NCBI RefSeq assembly: GCF_029869215.1
Contig: NZ_JARWPM010000407.1
Span: forward strand, 1 to 34,091
From: Nocardia carnea
GTDB taxonomy: Bacteria > Actinomycetota > Actinomycetes > Mycobacteriales > Mycobacteriaceae
Length of the DNA stretch: 34,091 nucleotides
Reading direction: 5' to 3'
Every line of letters begins with the position of its first letter. The stretch's first letter is position 1. Of this stretch, positions 6,549 through 15,520 are shown piece by piece. The notes beneath the pieces were generated by a model. The model did no database searches, was not told the DNA's origin, and worked only from the letters and a program-made list of their open reading frames with translations. A program made the position numbers and the translations under genes.

Positions 6549-8180
6549 GTGCCGACCCATATTGTGACCAACCAGGTCCCCCCGCTGGTCGATTACGATG
6601 CCGCCGAGGTGCCCGTCGTTCTCGAGGCATTGGAACGCGGCGGCGCCACACATGCCCTGGACGAACTGCACGAGATCGGCCGGCTGGCCGGGAGCGCGCA
6701 CGCGCAGGAACTCGGCGACCTCGCCGAGGAACACCAGCCGGTGCTGCACACCCACGACCGGTACGGCCACCGCATCGACGAGGTCCGCTACGACCCCAGC
6801 TATCACGAGCTCATGCGGCACGCCGTCCGGTTCGGCCTGCACGCCGCACCCTGGGCCGATACCCGGCCCGCCCCGCATCTGGTGCGGGCGGCGAAGACGA
6901 GCGTGTGGTCGCAGGTCGACGCCGGGCACGGCTGCCCGATCTCGATGACCTACGCCGTGGTGCCGGCCCTGCGGGCCAACCCAGAACTGGCCGCCCGGTA
7001 CGAGCCGCTGCTCACCAGCCGCGAATACGACCCCGTCCTGCGCCCGCTCGCCGGCAAGCCCGGGCTGATCGCCGGTATGTCGATGACCGAGAAACAGGGC
7101 GGCTCCGATGTGCGCGCCAACACCACCACCGCGGTACCGCAGCCGGACGGCACCTACCGGATCACCGGGCACAAATGGTTCACCTCCGCGCCGATGTCGG
7201 ATTTCTTCCTCGCACTGGCACAGGCACCGGGCGGGCTGTCCTGCTTCTTCGTGCCCCGGGTCCTGCCCGACGGCACTCGTAACCCGTTCCACCTGCAGCG
7301 GCTGAAGAACAAACTCGGCAACCACTCCAACGCCAGCAGTGAGGTCGAATACGACGACACCGTCGGCTGGCTGGTCGGCGACGAAGGCCGCGGCGTGCCG
7401 ACGATCATCGAAATGGTCAACTTGACCCGGCTCGACTGCACCCTCGCCTCGGCCACCGGAATGCGCACCGGAACGATCATGGCGATCCACCACGCCCTGC
7501 ACCGCCGCGCGTTCGGCGCGAACCTCGTCGATCAGCCGCTCATGCGCAATGTGCTGGCCGATCTGGCCATCGAGGCCGAGGGTGCGACCACGGTCGCGCT
7601 GTGGCTGGCCGAGCTCACCGACCGCGCCACCGCGGGCGACGAGGCCGCCGATCTGCTGCGCCGTATCAGCCTCGCGGTGAGCAAGTACTACGTGTGCAAA
7701 CGCGGACCCGTCCACGCCGCCGAGGCGCTGGAATGCCTGGGCGGCAACGGCTATGTCGAGGATTCCCGGATGCCGCGGCTGTACCGGGAGGCGCCGCTGA
7801 TGTCGGTCTGGGAGGGCTCGGGCAATGTCGCCGCGCTGGATGTCCTGCGCGCGCTGGCCAAACAGCCGGCCACCCTGGGGGCTTTCCTGGACGAGGTCAA
7901 ACAGGCCGCCGGTGCCGATGCCGCGCTCGATACCGCCATCGGCCGGCTGGAAGCCGAATTCACCGATCTCGACACCCTGCCGCACCGCGCCCGCCGTATC
8001 GTCGGCGATATGGCCCTGGTACTCCAGGGTTCACTGCTGGTGCGCTACGGGCATTCCGCTGTCGCCGAAGGTTTCACCCGCACCCGCCTCGGCCGCGACC
8101 GCGGCGATGTCTTCGGCACCCTGCCCACCGGCCTGGACACCGGCGCCATCATCGAACGCCTGACTCCGAAACTCGGCTGA
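6549..8180 (+). CDS. aidB: AidB-like acyl-CoA dehydrogenase family flavoprotein
   Basis: 543-residue FAD protein of the AidB branch of the acyl-CoA dehydrogenase superfamily. It shows the branch hallmarks TEKQGGSDVRAN, KLGNHSNASSEVEY, ECLGGNGYVED, RLYREAPLMSVWEGSGN and LDVLRAL. In E. coli AidB belongs to the adaptive response to alkylation damage, binds DNA and has weak dehydrogenase activity. A protective role here fits the neighbouring peroxide-defence operon but is inferred. The GTG start at 6549 has GAAGGAG about 11 nt upstream. The gene converges with the PaaX-like gene, leaving 21 bp between the stops. Confidence 0.93.
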   Translation: MPTHIVTNQVPPLVDYDAAEVPVVLEALERGGATHALDELHEIGRLAGSAHAQELGDLAEEHQPVLHTHDRYGHRIDEVRYDPSYHELMRHAVRFGLHAAPWADTRPAPHLVRAAKTSVWSQVDAGHGCPISMTYAVVPALRANPELAARYEPLLTSREYDPVLRPLAGKPGLIAGMSMTEKQGGSDVRANTTTAVPQPDGTYRITGHKWFTSAPMSDFFLALAQAPGGLSCFFVPRVLPDGTRNPFHLQRLKNKLGNHSNASSEVEYDDTVGWLVGDEGRGVPTIIEMVNLTRLDCTLASATGMRTGTIMAIHHALHRRAFGANLVDQPLMRNVLADLAIEAEGATTVALWLAELTDRATAGDEAADLLRRISLAVSKYYVCKRGPVHAAEALECLGGNGYVEDSRMPRLYREAPLMSVWEGSGNVAALDVLRALAKQPATLGAFLDEVKQAAGADAALDTAIGRLEAEFTDLDTLPHRARRIVGDMALVLQGSLLVRYGHSAVAEGFTRTRLGRDRGDVFGTLPTGLDTGAIIERLTPKLG

Positions 8181-8189
8181 CCGCCTCGG

Positions 8190-8212
8190 CGTCGCCGGAA
8201 GTCATTGCGACG
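8190..8212. terminator. Hairpin between aidB and paaX-like gene
   Basis: Perfect 6-bp inverted repeat CGTCGC (8190-8195) and GCGACG (8207-8212) with an 11-nt loop that contains the stop codon of the leftward regulator gene (8202-8204). A plausible bidirectional terminator for the two convergent genes; there is no U-tract. Confidence 0.4.
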
Positions 8213-8960
8213 GCAGCGGTTTCGCTTCGACGGAATTCATGGCGAAATCCTGGAACTCGGTGACAAAGGCTGCGTAGCGGGCGCGGATGAGCTGCCCCGG
8301 CCAGTCCGCCGGGAGCAGTTCCGGGGGGAGCACCGGATCGTCGAGGAGGTGGCGTACGGTCGCCGCGGCCACGGCGAAGCGGGCTCCCATGCTCTCGGCG
8401 GCGTCGAGGGCCGCGAGTAGTTCGCGGGCGCGGTGGGCCCAGCGGTCCGGGGTGAACAGGCGTTCCGCCAGCGCGAGCGCGGGTTCCTCCGGTCGTCCGG
8501 TGAACAGGCTCACCCGCTGCCGGGCCGGTTCCGGCAGATCGGGGGCGAGATTGTCCGGGCGGCACCAGACGCCTTCGCGTAATTCACCGAAGCGGGCCAG
8601 CCGCAGCGTTTCGCGGAACGCGGCGCGGTCGGTGGAATCGGCCGCGCCGACGGTGACGATCGCCAGGATCCACTCGCCGCGCCAGGTGCGCGAATCCGGC
8701 GAGATCGCCGCGTCCTGGCGGCGCTGGCGTTCGGCGAGCCGCTCCGCGAGCCGGTAGGTGGCGTCGGCGTCACGTTCGAGATCGCCCGCGGCGACCATCC
8801 GGGTGAGCGCGGCGCGCACCGCCGACTCCTGCAACCCGAGCCCGGTCCCGACCCGTACGATCCAGCCGGCCGGAGCCTGCGCCGGGTGCGAACCGAGCAG
8901 CACGCTCAGAATCGCCGACCGCGCGGTGAGCGCCCGGACCCGGGCGGGAGAGCCAGACAT
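8202..8960 (-). CDS. PaaX family transcriptional regulator
   Basis: 252-residue regulator. An N-terminal winged helix (about residues 10-75, with ARSAILSVLLG and ESAVRAALTRMVAAGDLER) is followed by the PaaX middle region (TWRGEWILAIV, RFGELREGVWCRPDNL) and a C-terminal domain. PaaX-type proteins repress catabolic operons and are released by aryl- or acyl-CoA ligands. It is divergent from the SDR gene across 268 bp and converges with aidB, so either may be its target. The ATG at 8960 has no clear ribosome binding site; a leaderless message or a start a few codons downstream is possible. Ligand unknown. Confidence 0.85.
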   Translation of the reverse strand: MSGSPARVRALTARSAILSVLLGSHPAQAPAGWIVRVGTGLGLQESAVRAALTRMVAAGDLERDADATYRLAERLAERQRRQDAAISPDSRTWRGEWILAIVTVGAADSTDRAAFRETLRLARFGELREGVWCRPDNLAPDLPEPARQRVSLFTGRPEEPALALAERLFTPDRWAHRARELLAALDAAESMGARFAVAAATVRHLLDDPVLPPELLPADWPGQLIRARYAAFVTEFQDFAMNSVEAKPLPSQ

Positions 8961-9124
8961 GGGCCGATCGTATCGACCGTGCGCCGGACCGGTGGGGCGC
9001 GACCACCGGTCCGCAAGCGACCGGCGACGAGCCCCCGCCACCCACCGCCCCCTGATCACGCGCTGCCGTCCAGGTACACCGCCGCGGCTCGCCGTCCGGT
9101 GCGATCCGGGATCCCACCAGGCGC

Positions 9125-9148
9125 GTCTGGACAGCTGTCTGGACGTCT
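9125..9148. promoter_or_regulatory. Operator-like repeat upstream of the SDR gene
   Basis: A 10-bp perfect palindrome GACAGCTGTC (9130-9139) overlaps two direct copies of GTCTGGAC (9125-9132 and 9137-9144) with a 12-bp period, and a third partial GTCT follows. It sits about 80 bp upstream of the SDR start in the divergent region shared with the PaaX-like gene. This looks like a repressor site; which protein binds is unknown. Confidence 0.45.
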
Positions 9149-9150
9149 GA

Positions 9151-10089
<939 letters not shown>

Positions 10090-10120
10090 GCGGAGTACCC
10101 GCCACTCGAACGGTGAAGTG

Positions 10121-10150
10121 CCGTCGCCCGGCCACTGGGCGGGGCGACGG
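10121..10150 (+). terminator. Hairpin terminator candidate downstream of SDR
   Basis: Perfect 9-bp inverted repeat CCGTCGCCC (10121-10129) and GGGCGACGG (10142-10150) with a 12-nt loop, 32 bp after the SDR stop. Strong GC stem, no U-tract. Confidence 0.6.
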
Positions 10151-10159
10151 TGCTCGGCA

Positions 10160-10182
10160 CCGAGCGGGCTACAGCCGCTCGG
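10160..10182. terminator. Second tandem hairpin between convergent genes
   Basis: Perfect 8-bp inverted repeat CCGAGCGG (10160-10167) and CCGCTCGG (10175-10182) with a 7-nt loop. It lies between the SDR terminator and the stop of the DUF3159 gene and could serve either direction. Confidence 0.6.
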
Positions 10183-10218
10183 GTACCACGCACTCCGGCC
10201 GGGGGACTCGCGCCGACA

Positions 10219-10938
10219 TCATCCGTGCGTGAGAAGGCGCGTGGTACTGCGCCGGAACGCCCAGATGACGACCAAGGCCGCGAGTACCGTCAGCGGTGTG
10301 CCCATCGCGATCTTCGCGACGGCCAGCCAGGTCGTGGAATCGGCGAGATACAGCCACTCCTTCACCACGAAGCGGGCCCCGAAAACGATCGCCGCGGCCA
10401 GGGTGGCGATATCGTGCGCCCGCAGCACCGCCGGATCGGCGCGCCAGGGGTGCCGGTTGCCGTGCAGCAGGTTCCACACCACCCCGGTCAGCGGTCGGCG
10501 GGCCAGCACCGAGGCGAAGGTGACGACGAACCCGGCCAGCGCGGCCCAGATCCCGATCACGAAGAAATCCTTCGCGGAGCCGGTCCACAGGACGATGCCC
10601 ACCGCGACGGCCAGACCCAGCAGCCCGCCGATCGCCGCGGCGAAACGTTCACCGCGCAGCAGCCGGAACACCGTGAGCGCCACCGCGACCGCGATCGAGA
10701 CACCGATCGTCGCCGGTAGCGACACCACCGCGTTCGCGGCCACGAAGACGACGACCGGAACGGTCGAGTACACGAACCCCAGCGGGCCGCCGAGCTGGTC
10801 GAGCACGGTCGCCCCGGCCGGAGCGGCCGCGCCGGGTTCCGCGGCGCCCGGTGCGGCAGGGACCGGTACCTCGCCCGGTAGGGCGGCGACGGGTTCGGCG
10901 GGCCGGCCGGTCTCGCACGGATTCTTCCGGTCGATCAT
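10219..10938 (-). CDS. DUF3159 family membrane protein
   Basis: 239-residue integral membrane protein. A Pro/Ala-rich cytosolic N-terminus (about residues 1-45) is followed by five or six hydrophobic segments (VYSTVPVVVFVAANAVV, TIGVSIAVAVALTVF, AIGGLLGLAVAVGIVLW, FFVIGIWAALAGFVV and two near the C-terminus). The segment WNLLHGNRHPWRADP and the terminal region match the actinobacterial DUF3159 family, which has no established function. ATG at 10938 follows GAAGGAC. It lies downstream of the TetR gene on the same strand with a gap of about 190 bp, so linkage is uncertain. Confidence 0.82.
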   Translation of the reverse strand: MIDRKNPCETGRPAEPVAALPGEVPVPAAPGAAEPGAAAPAGATVLDQLGGPLGFVYSTVPVVVFVAANAVVSLPATIGVSIAVAVALTVFRLLRGERFAAAIGGLLGLAVAVGIVLWTGSAKDFFVIGIWAALAGFVVTFASVLARRPLTGVVWNLLHGNRHPWRADPAVLRAHDIATLAAAIVFGARFVVKEWLYLADSTTWLAVAKIAMGTPLTVLAALVVIWAFRRSTTRLLTHG

Positions 10939-11132
10939 GGTTTCCGTCCTTCCGACGGTGACGATGCGTGCTCGGCAACCAGGAGAACCTGTGCCGTAAC
11001 GGCATGGTCAAGTGAACACCGGTGCGGCACCGGCGGACCTGGGCACCGCGCACTGTCCGGCCGGGGACGGAGGCGCGGTCCCAGCGCACGACCGGCCGGG
11101 CGATCGGCCTCCCCGCCGGCGGGCTGCCGCGC

Positions 11133-11747
11133 TCAGTTCTCCAGGTAGGCGACGAGGGCGCCGATCAGGCCGTCGAGCGCGTCGTCGAGATCGCCGTAGG
11201 TACCCAGCGTGCGCTCCGAGGTGATACCGCGCATGGCGGCGGGAATCAGGGCGGCCACCTGCCGGATCTTCACCGGATCCACGCCGAGATCGGCGAAGGC
11301 GCGTTCACAGGCCTTGTCCCAGTTGGGTTTCCAGGAGGCCAGCTCGGCCGCGGTGCGCGGGTAATCGCGTTCGAGCTCGGAATGGTCGCGGGGTAGTGCG
11401 GCGCGCAGAGTTTCGATCGCCAGGGATTCCGGGCGGCGCAGGCCTTTCGCCATGGCGTGGATCAGCGCGGTGACCCGGTCGCGCAGTGTTCCGTCGGGCG
11501 CGAGCCCGGCCGGGAGGTCGCCGCGTTTGTCGGCGGTATGGCGCAGCACCGCGGCCCACAGTCCGTCGATATCGCCGAACTGGTACTTGATCACGCCCCA
11601 GGTCGCGCCGATATCGCGGGCGATGCGGTTGCCCGAGACCGCGGCGGGGTCGCCGGTGGCCAGCGAGGTGATGGCGGCCTCGAGCATGCTCTCGCGGGAC
11701 GCGATCCCGCGTCTGTTCGCGCGCCGAGGGCCTGCCACATCTGTCAC
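11133..11747 (-). CDS. TetR family transcriptional regulator
   Basis: 204-residue repressor. The N-terminal helix-turn-helix domain (about residues 15-65) includes SRESMLEAAITSLATGD, NRIARDIGATWGVIKYQFGD and IDGLWAAVLRH. The C-terminal ligand domain has several helices with many Trp and acidic residues. It starts with GTG at 11747 in a weak ribosome-binding context. It is divergent from the Rieske/reductase operon, with an extended perfect inverted repeat between them that is its most likely operator. Its ligand is probably a substrate or product of that operon (inference). Confidence 0.88.
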   Translation of the reverse strand: MTDVAGPRRANRRGIASRESMLEAAITSLATGDPAAVSGNRIARDIGATWGVIKYQFGDIDGLWAAVLRHTADKRGDLPAGLAPDGTLRDRVTALIHAMAKGLRRPESLAIETLRAALPRDHSELERDYPRTAAELASWKPNWDKACERAFADLGVDPVKIRQVAALIPAAMRGITSERTLGTYGDLDDALDGLIGALVAYLEN

Positions 11748-11778
11748 GCGGCCCGATTGTACCGGTGGCGGCCCGAGG

Positions 11779-11817
11779 TTTCACAGAACCCTCTTGTCTT
11801 ATTTCACAGAGGGTTCT
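11779..11817. promoter_or_regulatory. Candidate TetR operator: perfect 10-bp inverted repeat
   Basis: AGAACCCTCT (11785-11794) and AGAGGGTTCT (11808-11817) are perfect inverted copies with a 13-nt centre. Overlapping them are two direct copies of TTTCACAGA (11779-11787 and 11802-11810), 23 bp apart. The element lies between the divergent TetR and Rieske genes, 38 bp from one start and 87 bp from the other, so one bound dimer pair could control both. A hairpin in the mRNA leader is the alternative reading. Confidence 0.65.
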
Positions 11818-11904
11818 ATGCTCGGGATCGCCACGCGCCGGACATCCCGCACCGGTCGCGCTGTGGCTCCCGTTGCGCCCCTCGCCGAGCCCCGGAGGAT
11901 CGAG

Positions 11905-12924
11905 ATGGCAAAGCCGCCGCTGTCGATGGAGCCCACCGGCTGGTTCCAGGTCGCCTGGTGCGCGGAGATCCCCGTCGGCGCCGTGCACACGATGAAGTAC
12001 TTCGGCCGCGAGATGGTCGCCTGGCGCACGGCATCGGGACAGGTCGCGGTATTCGACGCCTACTGTGAACACCTCGGCGCCCATCTCGGTTACGGCGGGC
12101 GCGTCGACGGCGAGAACCTGGTGTGCCCCTTCCACGGGTGGGAGTGGAACCGGGAGGGCCGCAATGTGTGCATCCCGTACGAGAACCACCCGAACAAGGG
12201 CCGCCGTATTCGTAGTTACCCGGTCGCCGAACGCAACGAGGCCGTGTGGATCTGGTACGACACCGCCGGGCGCGCACCGTATTTCGAGGTCCCCGATATC
12301 TTCACCGCGTTCGGCGACGACCGGACCGCCGCCGACTACTACCCGCCGGTGCCCGCGGCCACCCTGTTCCGGCCGGGCCTGGAACTGCATCCGCAGTACG
12401 TCATGGAGAACGGCGTCGATTTCGCGCATTTCAAATTCGTGCACAAAACGCCGTTCGTCCCGGAATTCACCCGGCACGATTTCTCGGGCCCGGTCTCCTA
12501 TGTCGATTTCACCATCGCCTTCGACGAGAACGTGCGCGAAGACCAGGTCGGCAGCGGGGTCGAATCGATCAACGCCGGGCTCGGCTGTTCGATCACCAAG
12601 AGCTGGGGCATGGTCGACAACCGCACCATGCCCGCGGTGACCCCGGTGGACGACCGGACCTGCGATGTCCGGTTCACCGTATGGATCGGCCGCAAACCCG
12701 GCGACGACAGTCCCGAGATCGGCCGCTACGGCAAGACCATGGCCGGTTTCGTCATCGAACAGTTCGACGCCGATATCGAGATCTGGTCACACCAGCGCTA
12801 CTCGGACCCGCCGGCCCTGTCGCGCAAGGAATTCGACGGTTTCACCGCCCTGCGGAAATGGGCGGCGCAGTTCTATCCGGACGGCGCACGAGCCGAGCAG
12901 CCGACAGAAAGGTCCCCACGATGA
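11905..12924 (+). CDS. Rieske non-heme iron oxygenase, KshA-like
   Basis: 339-residue terminal oxygenase. The Rieske 2Fe-2S site is Cys54-x-His56 and Cys74-Pro-Phe-His77 (YCEHLGAH, CPFHGWEW). The mononuclear iron site is likely His175 and His180 (DFAHFKFVH) with Asp290 (QFDADIEIW). Architecture resembles 3-ketosteroid 9-alpha-hydroxylase oxygenase (KshA) and related enzymes that hydroxylate sterol- or terpene-like rings, but the true substrate is open. An electron-supplying reductase is not encoded nearby. ATG at 11905 has GGAGG six bases upstream. The stop overlaps the next start by four bases (ATGA), so translation of the two is coupled. Confidence 0.9.
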   Translation: MAKPPLSMEPTGWFQVAWCAEIPVGAVHTMKYFGREMVAWRTASGQVAVFDAYCEHLGAHLGYGGRVDGENLVCPFHGWEWNREGRNVCIPYENHPNKGRRIRSYPVAERNEAVWIWYDTAGRAPYFEVPDIFTAFGDDRTAADYYPPVPAATLFRPGLELHPQYVMENGVDFAHFKFVHKTPFVPEFTRHDFSGPVSYVDFTIAFDENVREDQVGSGVESINAGLGCSITKSWGMVDNRTMPAVTPVDDRTCDVRFTVWIGRKPGDDSPEIGRYGKTMAGFVIEQFDADIEIWSHQRYSDPPALSRKEFDGFTALRKWAAQFYPDGARAEQPTERSPR

Positions 12925-14006
12925 GCACCTCCGACAAGATCCGGGTTTTCCAGGTGGCCACCGGCAACCTCGGCACCGAGATGATCGGCCGGATCCGCAA
13001 CCACCCGGACCTGGAACTCGTGGGCCTGCACTGTTATTCGCCGGAGAAGATCGGCCGCGATGCGGGCGAGATCGTCGGTATCGGCCCGATCGGTGTCATC
13101 GCCACCGGTTCGGTCGACGAGATCATCGCCGCCCGGCCCGATGTGCTCACCTTCCACGGCGTCTTCCCCGACGAGGAGTTGTACGAGAAGGTCCTCGAAG
13201 CGGGGATCGATGTGGTGACGACCGCCGACTGGATCACCGGTTTCCACCGCGACACCAACCATCCGCATCCCTCGGGCCGCAAGGTCAGCGAGGTCATCCA
13301 GGCCGCCTGCGAGCGCGGGAAGTCGACGTTCTACGGCACCGGGATGAACCCCGGCCTGGCCCAGATTCTCGGTATCGTGCACACCGCCGATGTCGCCGAG
13401 ATCGAGAACATCACGGTCACCGAATCCGTCGATGTGTCCTGTCACCATTCGGTCGACACCTGGAAGGCCGTCGGCTACGGCCGCCCGGTCGACGATCCGA
13501 CGATTCCCGATTCGCTGCACAAATACACCGCGGTCTTCGCCGATTCGGTGTACTTGATGGCCGATGCCTTCGACCTCGAACTGGACGAGGTGACCTTCGG
13601 CTACGAACTCGGCGCCTGTACCAAGGATGTCGACCTGGGCTGGTACTTCCTGCCGAAGGGTTCACTGGGCGCGAATTACATCAAGTATAAGGGCATGGTC
13701 GACGGAGTGGCGCGGGTGGAATCACATCTGGAATGGCAGATGACCCCGCACACCGACCCGGCGTGGAATATCAAGGGCTGCTATATCACCCAGGTCACCG
13801 GCGATCCGAATATCTACAGCAAACATATGATCTTCCCGCGCAAGGGTATGGATCTGTCCGACCCGGCGAATTTCGCGTCGATCGGGATGACGGTGACCGG
13901 CCTGCCCGCGCTCAATGCGATCAAATCCGTCGTGGCCGCCCGGCCGGGCATGATCACCAGCGCCGATCTGCCGCTGCGCAGTTTCGCGGGCCGCTTCAAA
14001 CTCTGA
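12921..14006 (+). CDS. DapB-fold NAD(P)-dependent reductase-like protein
   Basis: 361-residue protein with an N-terminal Rossmann fold (IRVFQVATGNLGTEMI, about residues 8-22) and the layout of dihydrodipicolinate-reductase-like proteins. Members of this group include amine dehydrogenases but also many uncharacterised enzymes seen in steroid and lipid catabolic clusters. True DapB is about 250 residues, so this is not the lysine-pathway enzyme. Other conserved-looking stretches are DVVTTADWITGF, GTGMNPGLAQIL, ESVDVSCHHSVDTW and GACTKDVDLGWYF. It overlaps the Rieske gene by ATGA, so the two products probably act on the same compound, one oxygenating and one oxidising or reducing. Reaction unknown. 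Confidence 0.8.
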   Translation: MSTSDKIRVFQVATGNLGTEMIGRIRNHPDLELVGLHCYSPEKIGRDAGEIVGIGPIGVIATGSVDEIIAARPDVLTFHGVFPDEELYEKVLEAGIDVVTTADWITGFHRDTNHPHPSGRKVSEVIQAACERGKSTFYGTGMNPGLAQILGIVHTADVAEIENITVTESVDVSCHHSVDTWKAVGYGRPVDDPTIPDSLHKYTAVFADSVYLMADAFDLELDEVTFGYELGACTKDVDLGWYFLPKGSLGANYIKYKGMVDGVARVESHLEWQMTPHTDPAWNIKGCYITQVTGDPNIYSKHMIFPRKGMDLSDPANFASIGMTVTGLPALNAIKSVVAARPGMITSADLPLRSFAGRFKL

Positions 14007-14158
14007 ACACCGCTACGCCGGCCGGTGCTGCGTCACCCGGCGCCGCCCCTGCCGCGTCACCGGGTCGCGCCCGCCGCTGTGTGCCCCGGCCGGGTAGCCG
14101 CTGCCTCACCGCTGGGTAGCCGTCGCACCGCCGGGAGCCGGGGGCAACCGCTGCGTCA

Positions 14159-14181
14159 CCGGACGCGTGCTCAGCGTCCGG
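14159..14181. terminator. Bidirectional hairpin terminator with stop codon in loop
   Basis: Perfect 8-bp inverted repeat CCGGACGC (14159-14166) and GCGTCCGG (14174-14181) with a 7-nt loop. The loop contains the stop codon (14171-14173) of the leftward GH76 gene. It closes the rightward Rieske operon as well. The 150 bp before it is low-complexity GC-rich sequence with recurrent CGCTG and GTCACCG words but no gene. Confidence 0.55.
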
Positions 14182-15376
14182 CGGTGGCAAGCCGGTAGTC
14201 GGCTTCCAGCAGCATCCAGGCGCTCAACTGGACCGAGAGGTCGCGGCTCAGATTCACCGAGGTCGCGGCGGCGGAGTCGGCGATCTGCAGGAAGGCCCCC
14301 GGCCGGCGGGGCACCGTGACCGCGCGAGACCAGTCGGCACCGAACAGCGGCAACCCGTCCACCTCCGCGCGGTTGCGCCAGGCCGCCTGTGCCGACGTGC
14401 GCACGATCTCCGCCGCCGTGTTCTCGCCCAGCGCGAGCGCCGCCACCGTGAGATACCTGGCGAAGATACCCATGAACAGCCCGGAATCGTCGCCGGCGGC
14501 CGCGCTGATCACACCCGATTCCGTGAGCCCGGTCGCGGCGGCGGCCACCAGCTCGGCCACCCGGCGCCGATGCCCGGGGTCGCCCGTGCGTACCGCCAGC
14601 TCGGTTTCCAGCCCGATGGCCACGCCCTGGCAGTAGGTATGCACGGACCGGTCCACCCGCCCGCCGGGCTCGTGCACACCGTCGAGGATCAGGCCGCTGT
14701 CGGTGTCACGCAGCCGGGTGTACAGGAAATCGGCGAGCTCGGCGGCACGGGTCACCGCACCCAGCCGCGCCAGCGCGATACCGGTCGGGCCGATCGCCGG
14801 GGTGTTGTAGTAGTCGTCGCCCATCCGCCAGGGCACCGCCCCGACATCCGGATTCCAGCCTTCGAGCAACGCGGTGCGCAGCTCGCCGACCGCGCCGCCG
14901 AACCGGATAGCGAGCAGCCGGTCGGCCCGTTCCAGCGCCAGCACCAGCCACGCCATATCGTCGTAGTACCGGTTGGTCCAGCCGGTGAGGTTGCGGGCGC
15001 GGATACCGCGCGCCAAGGCGGTGACCCGGTCCAGGCGGTCGGGTGTCGGGGCGCGATACGCGGCGTCCACCGCGCAGTCGAGCAGATGGGCCTGCCACCA
15101 GTAATGCCATTGCGCGAACGCCTGTTCCGGCAGGCCCGCCGGCCAGGCGAGTGCGCCCAGCCGCATTCGCGGCAGCCCCCACAGCGTCCGCACGTGCCGC
15201 GTTACGACGGCCCGCTCCGCCAGCTCGGCCCGTTTCCCGTACTCCCCCGGACCGACGACCACCTTGGGTGTGATCGTCCCCGCCTGCGTCGGTTGCGCCA
15301 GCGCCGTGAGGGTGATCCCGGCACCGGCCGCGAACAACACACTGCGCCGGCTCATGCGTACGTTCCGGCGATCCAT
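14171..15376 (-). CDS. Exported GH76 family alpha-1,6-mannanase-like protein
   Basis: 401-residue protein with an N-terminal twin-arginine-like signal (SRRSVLFAAGAG, cleavage probably near AQPTQA at residue 32). The mature part is an alpha/alpha-barrel of glycoside hydrolase family 76. The catalytic pair is Asp139-Asp140 in RYYDDMAWL. Other GH76-like segments are GDDYYNTPAIGPTGIALARL and HTYCQGVAIGLETEL. GH76 enzymes cut alpha-1,6-mannan; likely targets are the mannan core of lipoarabinomannan/lipomannan or external yeast mannan. ATG at 15376 follows AGAGGGG about 10 nt upstream; ATG at 15355 is an alternative without one. The gene appears monocistronic. Confidence 0.87.
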   Translation of the reverse strand: MDRRNVRMSRRSVLFAAGAGITLTALAQPTQAGTITPKVVVGPGEYGKRAELAERAVVTRHVRTLWGLPRMRLGALAWPAGLPEQAFAQWHYWWQAHLLDCAVDAAYRAPTPDRLDRVTALARGIRARNLTGWTNRYYDDMAWLVLALERADRLLAIRFGGAVGELRTALLEGWNPDVGAVPWRMGDDYYNTPAIGPTGIALARLGAVTRAAELADFLYTRLRDTDSGLILDGVHEPGGRVDRSVHTYCQGVAIGLETELAVRTGDPGHRRRVAELVAAAATGLTESGVISAAAGDDSGLFMGIFARYLTVAALALGENTAAEIVRTSAQAAWRNRAEVDGLPLFGADWSRAVTVPRRPGAFLQIADSAAATSVNLSRDLSVQLSAWMLLEADYRLATAGR

Positions 15377-15520
15377 CCGCTCGGACCCCTCTTGCTGGAA
15401 ACGATCATCTGAGCTGCAGAATCGGGCACCCGGATTCTATCCCCGCCCAGCCGTACGCGCGCGGCGGCGACGGCCCGGCCGACTCCCCCCGGCCACCGGT
15501 AAACCGCCGGAATCCGCAGG

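Noticed and set aside
12246..12920. 225-residue extension before the DapB-fold protein
   Set aside because: It overlaps the Rieske gene in another phase; ATG 12921 gives the Rossmann N-terminus.
14010..14160. Repeat array or CRISPR-like block
   Set aside because: The recurrent CGCTG and GTCACCG words are short, irregular and imperfect; there are no fixed repeats or spacers.
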